This document shows positions 8,763 through 17,203 of a stretch of DNA of 64,000 nucleotides, one piece after another. The DNA is from Aerococcus urinaeequi (GTDB taxonomy: Bacteria; Bacillota; Bacilli; Lactobacillales; Aerococcaceae). The notes below the pieces were generated by a model. That model was not told the origin of the DNA. It searched no databases and saw only the letters and a program-made list of their open reading frames with translations. A program made the position numbers and the translations under genes. Positions within the stretch are counted from its first letter, which is position 1, and every line of letters starts with the position of its first letter. The stretch spans positions 62,001 through 126,000 of the forward strand of contig NZ_CP014162.1 of NCBI RefSeq assembly GCF_001543205.1, read 5' to 3'.

Positions 8763-9977
8763 TTGGTGAGTAAACCAGAAGCTCAACTAACCTGGCCAGT
8801 TCAATCATTACTGATCTCGATATTATTTATCAGTAACCTATTTCCATTTTATATGACCTTAGTCACTTTCGCTGTCATATTTATATTCTTATTCATGTTA
8901 GGCCTACTTGGTCCGCGCTACATTAAGCGAGAAGTTGCAACCTCAATATGGATATTTATTGCGTATTCAGCAGTGATTTCATTTATCTTTCAAAACTGGG
9001 CAGGATTAGGGATTTCGATTGCCTTTATACCAATCGCCATCTATTTTAACTATTATCAGCAAGTCATTCGACCCTATTACGTTGAAGAATTGTTGAACAT
9101 TGCCTTAATTGGCTCATTTATCATCTTTATATTCGCAACCTTTGAATATTTAAATTGGGTACCAGAATGGGATTACAGTTTCATATCCCCAGAGATTAAC
9201 CGCATCCACAACGGTCGGGCGGAAGCAACATTTGCCAACCCCAATTACTATGCCATGATGCTAGAATTCTTCTTCTTCATCGGCCTCTACAAAATGATGC
9301 GGACGACCAAATACCGGAAGAAATTCGTTTTCCTATTTATATCCTTATGCAACCTATTCGCGATCACCTATACCGGAACCCGTACCTCACTACTCGTGGT
9401 GATTGGGACACTCTTTGTATTCTATTTCGTATTAGGTTATAAAAAAATAGCAGTTGGGACATTTCTAACCGCCACGATTGGCACACTGATCGCCATCAAA
9501 TTAGGTTTTCTTCCGAGATTTGAGGACTTAGGATTTGCTTTTGAAGACCGGTTTGTCATCTGGGAAATCGGCTTGAAAGGCTTAAGAGATAACTTTTGGT
9601 TTGGACAAGGGCCTTTGACTTATCTCAATGTCTGGCAAGACTATGGGGACAAATACACACAACATGCCCATAATATTGTTCTAGACACCCTTCTTTCCTA
9701 CGGTGCAGTTGGGACAGGTATATTGTTACCTTCGCTGATTTCATTAGGCAAGAAGATTCATCAAATGCGGCAATATCCGATTTTACGACGACGTTTAGCC
9801 TTGATTTGTAGTTTCTGCAGTATCGTTATCCTGCACGGTATGTTTGATTTGACCATTTTCTGGTTACAAACAGCCTTCTTATTCTTGTTCGTTGTACTGT
9901 CTATCCATAACATGTACCACGAAGTTGAAACCAACCCAGAATTACAAGGCGAAGATAAAGACTATTCTAGAGACTAA
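8763..9977 (+). CDS. O-antigen ligase/Wzy-like polytopic membrane protein
   Basis: 404 residues with about ten hydrophobic segments. The large loop region near residues 255-310 contains RFVIWEIGLKGLRDN and then HAHNIVLDTLLSYGAVG, the pattern of the Wzy_C/O-antigen ligase family. Such proteins polymerise or ligate surface glycan repeat units at the outer face of the membrane. Candidate starts are TTG at 8763 (7 bases after GGAGG) and GTG at 8766; neither can be excluded. There are no glycosyltransferases next to it, so it stands alone between convergent units. It ends at a strong terminator. Confidence 0.8.
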   Translation: MVSKPEAQLTWPVQSLLISILFISNLFPFYMTLVTFAVIFIFLFMLGLLGPRYIKREVATSIWIFIAYSAVISFIFQNWAGLGISIAFIPIAIYFNYYQQVIRPYYVEELLNIALIGSFIIFIFATFEYLNWVPEWDYSFISPEINRIHNGRAEATFANPNYYAMMLEFFFFIGLYKMMRTTKYRKKFVFLFISLCNLFAITYTGTRTSLLVVIGTLFVFYFVLGYKKIAVGTFLTATIGTLIAIKLGFLPRFEDLGFAFEDRFVIWEIGLKGLRDNFWFGQGPLTYLNVWQDYGDKYTQHAHNIVLDTLLSYGAVGTGILLPSLISLGKKIHQMRQYPILRRRLALICSFCSIVILHGMFDLTIFWLQTAFLFLFVVLSIHNMYHEVETNPELQGEDKDYSRD

Positions 9978-10005
9978 TTAAAACATTTTTAAAAAAATAA
10001 ATGCT

Positions 10006-10045
10006 AAAACGGCGGTTGAGACTAAGCTATCTCAACCGCCGTTTT
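10006..10045. terminator. Bidirectional terminator between the ligase-like gene and uraA
   Basis: AAAACGGCGGTTGAG and CTCAACCGCCGTTTT form a perfect 15-bp stem around ACTAAGCTAT, with A and T runs on the two sides. Confidence 0.92.
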
Positions 10046-10064
10046 GCTAATAATTTTTATTTAA

Positions 10065-11363
10065 TTATTTAACGTCTCTATCTACTTGGAAGGTTACTTC
10101 TGCAGGTAAGATCAAGTTTAATACGATACCAACGATGGCTGATAAAGCAGTTCCTGAGAAGGTTAAGTAACCAAGGTCTAAGACCGCGCCACCTAATCCA
10201 ATAACCAGCATTGCTGACGCAATAATTAAGTTCCGTACTTGGTTGAAGTCGATTTGCTCTTCAATCATGACTTTCAAACCGTTACTTGCGATAATCCCGT
10301 AAAGTAAGATAGACATCCCACCGACTACAGCGTTTGGAATCGTTGAAATCAAGGCAGTAAATTTACCAAGGAAGGCTAAGATAATAGCGATAATAGCGGC
10401 GTTTCGGATAACTGATACAGAAGCCACACGCGTTAAACCAATCACCCCAGTGTTTTCACCATATGTCGTATTCGCTGGTCCACCGATGAAGGCTGACACT
10501 GCAGTGGCTACCCCATCACCGATTAAGGTTCTGCTTAGACCTGGATCTTTTAGGAAGTTACGGCCAACAATTTTACCTAATACTGTATGGTCACCAATAT
10601 GTTCTGAAATAGTTACCAAGACAATAGGTACGATCGCCCATGTTTCAGGACCAAAGTATAAATTATATGATTCAAACAGAGATGTCTCAAATGGTAGGTA
10701 TAAATCTGGCAACTCAAACCACTGTGCTTCTACAACTGGTGTAAAATCTACAATCCCCAATAGGACCGCTACAATATAACCACCAATAATCCCTACTAAG
10801 AACGGAATAATTTTGAAAAAGCCTTTCGCTCTTGTTTGGACAAGGGCTGTGATCAAGAAGGTCGCAACAGCTACGACGATGTTACGTACATCTCCATCTT
10901 CTGCGAAACCTGCATTGGCTACCGCACTTGATGATAAACCTAAACCAATTACCATGATCATAGGTCCAATAACGATTGGCGGTAATAATTTATCAATCCA
11001 GTTAGTACCTGCAAAATGAATCGCAATCGCTACAAGAACGTAGACTATACCAGAAATGATGACACCAGTTTGTGCTGCTGAAACATCTCCGCCCATTTGT
11101 TGAATTGCAATTTGCATCGCTGTAATATAAGCAAATGATGACCCTAAGTAAACGGGTACTTTCGCTTTAGTTGCAACTTGATAAATTAAAGTCCCAATCC
11201 CACTCGCAAAAAGAGCAACAGATACAGGCATCCCTAAAAGAATTGGCACCAATACTGTTGCTCCAAACATTGCAAATATATGTTGAAAACTCAATAATAA
11301 ACCTTTCGCGAACAACGGTTTTTCCTCTACATCTAATAAAAGTGGTTTCGCTTTAATTGCCAT
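10065..11363 (-). CDS. uraA: Uracil permease (NCS2 family)
   Basis: 432 residues with the 12-14 membrane spans of the NCS2/UraA family. Near the N-terminus it reads FQHIFAMFGATVLVPILLG, then YLGSSFAYITAM. The substrate-site region is SEHIGDHTVLGKIVG, and later GGPANTTYGENTGVIGLT; these are UraA signatures. It imports uracil with protons across the cytoplasmic membrane. The gene is monocistronic. A PyrR-like attenuator in its leader (11405-11497) supports pyrimidine control and the uracil assignment over xanthine or guanine. Confidence 0.93.
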   Translation of the reverse strand: MAIKAKPLLLDVEEKPLFAKGLLLSFQHIFAMFGATVLVPILLGMPVSVALFASGIGTLIYQVATKAKVPVYLGSSFAYITAMQIAIQQMGGDVSAAQTGVIISGIVYVLVAIAIHFAGTNWIDKLLPPIVIGPMIMVIGLGLSSSAVANAGFAEDGDVRNIVVAVATFLITALVQTRAKGFFKIIPFLVGIIGGYIVAVLLGIVDFTPVVEAQWFELPDLYLPFETSLFESYNLYFGPETWAIVPIVLVTISEHIGDHTVLGKIVGRNFLKDPGLSRTLIGDGVATAVSAFIGGPANTTYGENTGVIGLTRVASVSVIRNAAIIAIILAFLGKFTALISTIPNAVVGGMSILLYGIIASNGLKVMIEEQIDFNQVRNLIIASAMLVIGLGGAVLDLGYLTFSGTALSAIVGIVLNLILPAEVTFQVDRDVK

Positions 11364-11404
11364 AACTCACATCTCCCTCAAATTTGTTTTACTCTATTTT
11401 TCCC

Positions 11405-11497
11405 CAAAAAAATAAGGCCATTCGCAAATTGACCTAAGAACACAATTGATATTATGTGGTCACACCTCGGGTCCCGCCCTCAATGCTTCACAGGATT
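11405..11497 (-). promoter_or_regulatory. PyrR-type attenuator leader of uraA
   Basis: On the minus strand the leader begins with AAATCCTGTGAAGCATT (about 11482-11497), close to the PyrR-binding consensus ARUCCNGNGAGGYU. It ends with a hairpin built on AGGTCA/TGGCCT (11414-11435) followed by seven or more T. That is the arrangement of PyrR-regulated pyr leaders: PyrR bound to UMP would favour the terminator. Assignment rests on the motif, its position and the gene it precedes. Confidence 0.75.
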
Positions 11498-11510
11498 TTA
11501 TGCTTTCATT

Positions 11511-11538
11511 ATTATAAGGGTTTGACATTTAAAGTCAA
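11511..11538 (-). promoter_or_regulatory. Promoter of uraA
   Basis: On the minus strand TTGACT (11533-11538) and TATAAT (11511-11516) are 16 bases apart, just upstream of the PyrR-like site. Confidence 0.75.
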
Positions 11539-11603
11539 GACACTTGTAAAGAATTTTTAAAGGTGGATGAGAGTTCTTGGAAAAATATGAACTGAAAGTC
11601 ACT

Positions 11604-11637
11604 AAAAAGGAGAAAGGCAGTGACTACCTTTCTCCTA
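11604..11637 (-). terminator. Terminator of argS
   Basis: AGGAGAAAGG (11608-11617) and CCTTTCTCCT (11627-11636) form a 10-bp stem. Read on the minus strand it is followed by a short T-run. Confidence 0.75.
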
Positions 11638-11688
11638 TGAAAACATATTTTGTTTTAAATCGGTTTTAACAACCTAGCGTCCAAAAAA

Positions 11689-13389
11689 TTACATTTGGCT
11701 TGGTGCTTGTACGCCAAGGATAGCTAAACCAGATTCTAACACTTGTGTTAAGGCATATACTAATGCTAAACGGGATTGTAATTGATCATCTTCAGTTAGG
11801 ATACGTGTATGTGCATAGTATTTGTTGAATTGTTGAGATAAGGCTAATAAGTATTTAGCCACAACAGATGGTTCGTATTTTTCATATGCACTAGCTACGA
11901 TATCTGGGTAACGGTTCAATTCTTTCAATACTTGGAAAGCTTCATCGCTATCTAGATTGAAGTTTGTCATTTCGCTGATCTTAGCTGGCTCAAAGTTTCC
12001 TTTGCGCAAGATTGAGTGGGCACGAGCATTGGCATATTGTACATATGGGCCAGTCTCCCCTTCAAATTGCACAACTTCTTCTAAGTTGAAGTCGAAGCTA
12101 TTTAAGCGGTCATTTTTCAAGTCATGGAAAATAACAGCACCAACACCAACTTGGTGGGCAACTTCTTCTTTATTTTCTAAGTCAGGGTTTTTCTCGTTAA
12201 TTTGTTTGAAGGCCAAGTCAATGGCATCGTTTAACACGTCTTCTAACAATACAACATTCCCTTTACGAGTAGATAACTTCTTACCGTCTTGGGTGATTAA
12301 ACCAAATGGAATGTGGTTAATGTCTGCAGCCCAGTCATAACCCATTAACTCTAATACAGCTTTTAATTGCTTGAAGTGGTTACTTTGTTCGTTACCTACC
12401 ACGTAAAGCGATTGGTCGAAGTTATAAGTATCCTTACGGTATAAAGCTGTTGCTAAATCACGTGTGATATATAAAGTCGCCCCATCAGATTTTTTAATTA
12501 AAGCTGGGTTTAAGTTATAAGCCTCTAAATCAACGATTGTTGCACCGCGGTCTACCTTTAATAAGCCTTTGTCATTTAATTCATCGATAACAGCTGGCAT
12601 TTTATCTGAGTAGAATGCTTCTCCGTTGTAAGAATCAAATTCGATGCCAAGGATATCATAGATGCGTTGGAATTCTTTTAATGATTCGTCTTTAAACCAT
12701 TTCCATAATGCATAAGCTTCTGGATCGCCATCTTCTAGTTTTTTAAACCATAGACGTCCTTCATCTTCAAGACTTTCATCATTTTCTGCTTCTTCATGGA
12801 ATTGTACATAGTACTTCAACAATTCTTGAATTGGGTTTTCACGAACAGCTTCTTCAGAACCCCATTTTTTGTAACCAACAATCAACTTACCGAATTGTGT
12901 CCCCCAGTCACCCAAGTGATTGATACGTACTGGATTGAACCCAACTTTTTTTGTGATGTTGGCAATGGCATTCCCGATAACAGTTGAACGTAAGTGTCCC
13001 ATTGACATTGGTTTCGCAATGTTTGGACTAGACATATCGATGGTGATATTTTCACCGTGTCCAATGGCTAATTCACCAAAGTGGTTACCTGCTTCATAAA
13101 TCTCAGTTAGGATCGCTTGTGTCACCAATGTTTGATTTAAGAAGAAGTTGATGTATGGGCCAACTGCTTCAACACGGTCTACAATTTCTCCCTCAATTTG
13201 TGGTGCAATTTCCTGTGCAATGGCTTGAGGCGCTTTGCGCAATTCCTTAGCAAAAATAAAACATGGGAAGGCGATATCCCCGTGTCCTTCATGTTTTGGT
13301 ACTTCTAATAGATTTTGAATTTGTTCCAAAGTCAATTCAGTTTCAATGCTCGATTTAATGACTTGGGCAACTTGATTTTTTAAGTCCAT
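11689..13389 (-). CDS. argS: Arginyl-tRNA synthetase
   Basis: 566 residues from the ATG at 13389, preceded by GAGAGGAG; the extra ten codons upstream would put the start before the ribosome site. The class I motif is PNIAKPMSMGHLRST (HIGH-equivalent GHLR). The second signature is KKLSTRKGN, followed by the anticodon-binding DALR domain at the C-terminus. It charges tRNA-Arg in the cytoplasm. The 5' region upstream is unusually long (about 400 bases without a gene) but I see no T-box sequence in it. Transcription ends at the hairpin near 11604. Confidence 0.95.
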   Translation of the reverse strand: MDLKNQVAQVIKSSIETELTLEQIQNLLEVPKHEGHGDIAFPCFIFAKELRKAPQAIAQEIAPQIEGEIVDRVEAVGPYINFFLNQTLVTQAILTEIYEAGNHFGELAIGHGENITIDMSSPNIAKPMSMGHLRSTVIGNAIANITKKVGFNPVRINHLGDWGTQFGKLIVGYKKWGSEEAVRENPIQELLKYYVQFHEEAENDESLEDEGRLWFKKLEDGDPEAYALWKWFKDESLKEFQRIYDILGIEFDSYNGEAFYSDKMPAVIDELNDKGLLKVDRGATIVDLEAYNLNPALIKKSDGATLYITRDLATALYRKDTYNFDQSLYVVGNEQSNHFKQLKAVLELMGYDWAADINHIPFGLITQDGKKLSTRKGNVVLLEDVLNDAIDLAFKQINEKNPDLENKEEVAHQVGVGAVIFHDLKNDRLNSFDFNLEEVVQFEGETGPYVQYANARAHSILRKGNFEPAKISEMTNFNLDSDEAFQVLKELNRYPDIVASAYEKYEPSVVAKYLLALSQQFNKYYAHTRILTEDDQLQSRLALVYALTQVLESGLAILGVQAPSQM

Positions 13390-13746
13390 TAAGTGTTCTC
13401 CTCTCGAAAAATAAGACAAATCATCAACTTAGTCAGATGCCAACTTGCCTCTTATTTTGATTTATATATTGAAGGCCGATTCATGAATTTATATGTCCCT
13501 TGCTAGTTTACTTGGTTATTCTAAACCACCTATCAAACACATTAAAATCCTTCTGGTAAGAACCGGGCACTTTGTAAAAAAACTGCTTTACAATTAGTCA
13601 ATTGTATCACTTTTTCTCCAAATTTAAAAGGCTCTACATGCATAAAGCTTCTTATTCATCGCTATCATTCTATCATGTTTTATGGACCGACTGCAAAAGT
13701 TACTTTACCCGCCCTGCGCCCTGCCCTCACCACTTCAAAAATCCAA
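13390..13746 (-). other. Long intergenic region upstream of argS, probable leader
   Basis: No coding frame is convincing here. On the minus strand TTGACT at about 13595 could be a -35 element, with TTTACA- or TACAAA-like sequence 17-19 bases downstream. That would leave an untranslated leader of roughly 180 bases. Small hairpins are possible, for example CCGGTTCTTACCAGAAGG and AGGTGGTTTAGAATAACC. The T-box consensus GGGTGGNACCGCG is absent. Confidence 0.35.
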
Positions 13747-13776
13747 AATAAGGACTGCAGCATTTCGCCACAGCCC
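13747..13776 (-). terminator. Terminator of the GldA-like gene
   Basis: On the minus strand GGGCTGTGGC and GCTGCAGTCC form a 10-bp stem with G-U pairs around GAAAT, followed by TTATTTT. Confidence 0.6.
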
Positions 13777-13808
13777 ACACTCGATTATATAAATGATGAT
13801 GCATCAAA

Positions 13809-14885
13809 TTATTGGTTTAATTTTTCAACTTCTTGAATAGCATCTTCAACCATTTGACGGTTAATTTCAAATGGTGATGTTTGAATATGATCTAAGGTAA
13901 AGGCTTTATCTAATACCGTTTTCAAATCTTCGTCACTTTCAATTTCTAAGGCTTTTAATGACGTTGGTAAACCCACTGAAATCATGAAATCACGAATTTC
14001 TTTCAATTCGTCATATTTTTTAGCCAATTGTAGAACGATTAATACCCCGTAAGATACGATTTCACCGTGCAAGTGTCTTTCCCCTTGAGGTAAGACAGTT
14101 ACTCCGTAGTAGAATGAGTGGGCAAAGTGACCGTTATAGTCGTGATCTACTAATACTGACGTATAAGAAGTTGTCCCAAGTATCTCAAATAAAATATTGT
14201 CGATAGCGGGCGATTCCTGATGGGCTTTGGCAGCTTCAAGTGCCGCTAAGCCATTTTTAAAGACACGTTGGTTAGCCCCTTGGACAATATGGACACCGAT
14301 TGTATTATTGTAGGCTAATTCTCGTCCCTCAGCTGAAAAAGATACTTCTACTTCTTTAGAAATTGCGTCACCGATTCCGGCCCAAATGTATTGCTCAGGT
14401 GCTTCAGCAATAATAGTTGAGTCGGCAAATGAATGGACGGCCGGTGCATGTAACCGGTATGAACCCGCTGATTCATGGTCGTCATTGTATAAGACGCAAA
14501 CGGCTGAAGTTGGCGCACAGTTTGAGGCAATTGTTGGGAAAGTGAAAATTGGCTTTTCAAGTTTAGCTGAAACTGTTTTACCAGTATCAATGGCACGCCC
14601 GCCACCGACCGCAAAAATCATATCTGCTGCTTGAACTTGGTTTAAAGCGGCAAGGCGGTCAATGTTGGAATAAGAAGCTTCGCCCCCATACCATTCAATG
14701 GCGGTAATGCTTAAACCGGCTGCTTGAATCGCTGGTTTCAATCTTGGTAAAGCCTTTTCTAAAGCAGTTTCTCCACCTATGATGGCTACTTTCTCTCCTG
14801 CAAAACCTGCGTATTTTTTAATATCGTCATAGGCATCCGGCCCGATCGTAAAGCTTGGTAAATTCACTGATATACTCATATTCAT
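13809..14885 (-). CDS. Iron-containing alcohol dehydrogenase family protein (GldA-like)
   Basis: 358 residues, the usual length for this family. The nucleotide-binding pattern is AVGGGRAIDTGKTV. It is followed by FPTIASNCAPTSAVCVLY, the GldA-type loop. Metal-site candidates are the Asp of GIGDAISKEVE, the His of FAHSFYYG and the His of HGEIVSYGVL. Members are NAD(P)-dependent dehydrogenases such as glycerol dehydrogenase or the hydroxycarboxylate dehydrogenase HcxA/YbdH. The exact substrate cannot be called. It is monocistronic, with no dha or glp genes nearby, which weakens a glycerol-specific role. Confidence 0.8.
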   Translation of the reverse strand: MNMSISVNLPSFTIGPDAYDDIKKYAGFAGEKVAIIGGETALEKALPRLKPAIQAAGLSITAIEWYGGEASYSNIDRLAALNQVQAADMIFAVGGGRAIDTGKTVSAKLEKPIFTFPTIASNCAPTSAVCVLYNDDHESAGSYRLHAPAVHSFADSTIIAEAPEQYIWAGIGDAISKEVEVSFSAEGRELAYNNTIGVHIVQGANQRVFKNGLAALEAAKAHQESPAIDNILFEILGTTSYTSVLVDHDYNGHFAHSFYYGVTVLPQGERHLHGEIVSYGVLIVLQLAKKYDELKEIRDFMISVGLPTSLKALEIESDEDLKTVLDKAFTLDHIQTSPFEINRQMVEDAIQEVEKLNQ

Positions 14886-15023
14886 TTCCTTCTTCCTTTA
14901 ATTCATTGCTATTAATATACCATTCAACATATCAATATTCGAAGAATCGACCTCCTATTTTGGGTACCGATTAGCTATCAATTGTTATCCTTATTAGCTA
15001 TCATCTTGAAAAAGTAGTCTAAG

Positions 15024-15054
15024 TTGACCCTACCCCAGGGTTTGTTGGTATAAT
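15024..15054 (+). promoter_or_regulatory. Promoter of the class I amidotransferase gene
   Basis: TTGACC at 15024-15029 and TATAAT at 15049-15054 are 19 bases apart, with a TGG extension before the -10 box. The -10 box lies just before the TTG at 15058, which rules that codon out as the start. Confidence 0.6.
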
Positions 15055-15084
15055 AGATTGGAAATCAAAGTTTGGAGTGACAGT

Positions 15085-15846
15085 ATGAATAATAAAGTAT
15101 CCACATATAAACGCTTTATAGGCGTTACGGGGAACCACAATGCACTTGATCATGATTGGGATGAATTTATGCGTGATTATAGTCCGCATGGTTATAGTAA
15201 ATCATTAACTATGGCTGGCCATATGCCAATTATTATCCCATTACAAGAAGACTTAGCTTTGGCAGAGCAGTATGTTGCCAAATTGGACGGGCTTGTATTT
15301 ACTGGTGGCCAAGACGTTTCACCTCTACTATACAGCCGTGAGCCTTCACCTAAATTACAAAGTGTCTATCCCCCACGAGATCGTTGGGAACGGGCGCTAT
15401 TTGAAGCTGCCACCAAAAAGAATATCCCGATATTAGCTATTTGCCGCGGTTTCCAGTTAATTAACATTTTGTTGAATGGTACCGTCTATCAAGACTTGAG
15501 CGAGTACCCCATCGGTCAAGCAAATGCTGTTCAGCACATACAGAATTGGAGTCGTATGCACTTCCCGCACCACTCAATCCAATTGGAAAAAGGGTCTATC
15601 ATCAGCAACCTGTTTGATAATCCAAAAACACTACTGATCAATACCTATCACCACCAAGTGATTGAAGACCTATCACCCCTACTTAAGGCAACAGCCTGGG
15701 CCAATGATGGGGTCATTGAATCCTATGAAGTGGACAAGTCCAAATCGACCTATAATATTTTAGGGGTACAGTGGCATCCGGAAATGATGACAGATAACAT
15801 TGAAGACAATATGCTACCAATATTTGAGTGGTTCAACAATTTCTAA
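15085..15846 (+). CDS. Class I glutamine amidotransferase-like, gamma-glutamyl-GABA hydrolase family (PuuD-like)
   Basis: 253 residues from the ATG at 15085, which follows TTTGGAGTG; the TTG at 15058 sits on the promoter. The nucleophile elbow is LAICRGFQLINILLNG with its Cys, and the catalytic His-Glu pair is GVQWHPEM near the C-terminus. FTGGQDVSPLLY early in the protein is the family's oxyanion region. Members cleave gamma-glutamyl bonds, for example gamma-glutamyl-GABA, or act as stand-alone amidases. No putrescine pathway genes are adjacent, so the substrate is open. Confidence 0.82.
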   Translation: MNNKVSTYKRFIGVTGNHNALDHDWDEFMRDYSPHGYSKSLTMAGHMPIIIPLQEDLALAEQYVAKLDGLVFTGGQDVSPLLYSREPSPKLQSVYPPRDRWERALFEAATKKNIPILAICRGFQLINILLNGTVYQDLSEYPIGQANAVQHIQNWSRMHFPHHSIQLEKGSIISNLFDNPKTLLINTYHHQVIEDLSPLLKATAWANDGVIESYEVDKSKSTYNILGVQWHPEMMTDNIEDNMLPIFEWFNNF

Positions 15847-15940
15847 TAATATTAAACGTTTTCTTTTTCTAGTAAGTTCGTTTAGAATGTAATAGATTTA
15901 TATTCAAACTATAACAGAAATCAGGAGGCGATTTTTCTTT

Positions 15941-16897
15941 ATGAAGTTTAGAAAATTATTGTGGTTGATTATCCTACCTTTCCTTGTAGCCTGTGGTTTA
16001 ACAGCTGGCTCTGGGGATGCTAGTGAAAGTAGTACAGTAAGCGACAAGACAACAAGCTCAAGTGAAACTAATGATATAGGCAGTACTAGTGACGAAGTGG
16101 TCAACTTAAAAGTCGGTGTAGTGTCCGCCGTCACGGAAGACATTTGGCAAAATGTTGCTGACCGTTTAGAAGAAAACGGGACGAATATTAACCTTGAAGT
16201 CGTTCTTTTCAGTGATTTCGCCACAGCCAATACAGCCTTAGTTGAAGGCGATATTGATTTAAATAATTTCCAATATATCCCCTTCATGTATACCTTTAAC
16301 CAAGAACAAACACAAGGCCAGGAAATTCGTCCTATTGCCTTTACCTTAGTATCTCGTTTAGGCCTATTTTCTAGTGATGATGCCATTGATTCGCTTGAAG
16401 ATATTCCAGACAATGCAACATTAGGGATGAATGATGATGCTGTCAGCATCGGTTATATCATGAATTTCTTAGATGCTAATGGCGTAATCACCTTAGCTGA
16501 CGACGCGAGCACTATCCCTACCGAAGATGAAATTGTAGAGAATCCAAAAAACATTCAATTCAACTATATGCCAGCTGCCCAGCTACCACGTGCTTTACCT
16601 GATTTAGACTTGGCTGTGTCTGCTGTGTCTTACTTTGTAGACGCTGGTATGACCGTTGATGACGCCATCATTTTAGAAGATCCAGAACAAACACCGCCAG
16701 AATACTTCCTATCGATTGCAGTGAGAGAAGATGAGCTAGACGACCCTAACTTACAAACCGTTGTTGATACTTATATGACGCCGAAAACCGATGAATACGC
16801 GGCTTCTATTAACCCAATCTACACCCCAGTTTGGCAACTGGGTATCGACGCTAATCAAACCTATGAAGACTATACTGCTGAACTAGAAAATCAATAA
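15941..16897 (+). CDS. NlpA/MetQ family ABC transporter substrate-binding lipoprotein
   Basis: 318 residues. The signal peptide ends in a lipobox LVAC with Cys18, followed by a Ser/Thr-rich linker to about residue 50. The binding domain starts NLKVGVVSAVTEDIWQNVA and contains VLFSDFATANTALVEGDID, the MetQ-like pattern. Lipid-anchored to the outer face of the membrane, such proteins deliver methionine or related substrates to MetNI. Here no ATPase or permease gene is adjacent, so it is an orphan. The ribosome site AGGAGG precedes the ATG by about 10 bases. Confidence 0.88.
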   Translation: MKFRKLLWLIILPFLVACGLTAGSGDASESSTVSDKTTSSSETNDIGSTSDEVVNLKVGVVSAVTEDIWQNVADRLEENGTNINLEVVLFSDFATANTALVEGDIDLNNFQYIPFMYTFNQEQTQGQEIRPIAFTLVSRLGLFSSDDAIDSLEDIPDNATLGMNDDAVSIGYIMNFLDANGVITLADDASTIPTEDEIVENPKNIQFNYMPAAQLPRALPDLDLAVSAVSYFVDAGMTVDDAIILEDPEQTPPEYFLSIAVREDELDDPNLQTVVDTYMTPKTDEYAASINPIYTPVWQLGIDANQTYEDYTAELENQ

Positions 16898-16933
16898 AAA
16901 AAGTAAATGAATACAACAGCAAGATAAGCTGCA

Positions 16934-16985
16934 AAAAAGAACTGCCTGCTCACTCTAATTTAGAGAAAGCGGCAGTTCTTTTATT
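16934..16985. terminator. Terminator after the NlpA-family gene
   Basis: AAAGAACTGCC pairs with GGCAGTTCTTTT across a structured loop that itself contains CTCTAATTTAGAG. T-rich sequence follows. Confidence 0.85.
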
Positions 16986-16999
16986 TAAAATGACTTTTG

Positions 17000-17179
17000 T
17001 TAATTATTCACTTTATTTTTACGGAAATATTTATCTAATTCTGTCACCAATAAGACAATAATACCTGCACCAATGGCAATCAACCTACCTAAAGTTGACG
17101 GGTTTTGCGTCCCTACTTTAGGTGGTTCTTGTGATGTGTTTATTTTTTTGTAAGATAGTATCCGAAGTTTTGCTAACAA
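17000..17179 (-). pseudogene. Short frame resembling the C-terminal anchor of a cell-wall protein
   Basis: A 59-codon frame from a TTG at 17179 to TAA at 17000-17002 reads QEPPKVGTQNPSTL, then a hydrophobic stretch (GRLIAIGAGIIVLLV), then a charged tail ending FRKNKVNN. PPKVGTQ, hydrophobic segment, positive tail is the layout of an LPXTG sorting signal, but with a degenerate motif. An in-frame TAA stands just before the TTG and no good ribosome site is visible, so this is probably a remnant. It could instead be a small single-span membrane protein. It lies directly downstream of the ABC transporter gene on the same strand. Confidence 0.35.
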
Positions 17180-17203
17180 TTACTTAAGATTAAGAAAACA
17201 ACA

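Noticed and set aside
8605-8808. 67-codon frame upstream of the ligase-like gene on the minus strand
   Set aside because: It overlaps the promoter and ribosome site of the plus-strand gene and has no recognisable features.
13390-13650. Possible T-box riboswitch before argS
   Set aside because: The conserved GGGTGGNACCGCG antiterminator sequence is absent and no specifier arrangement could be recognised.
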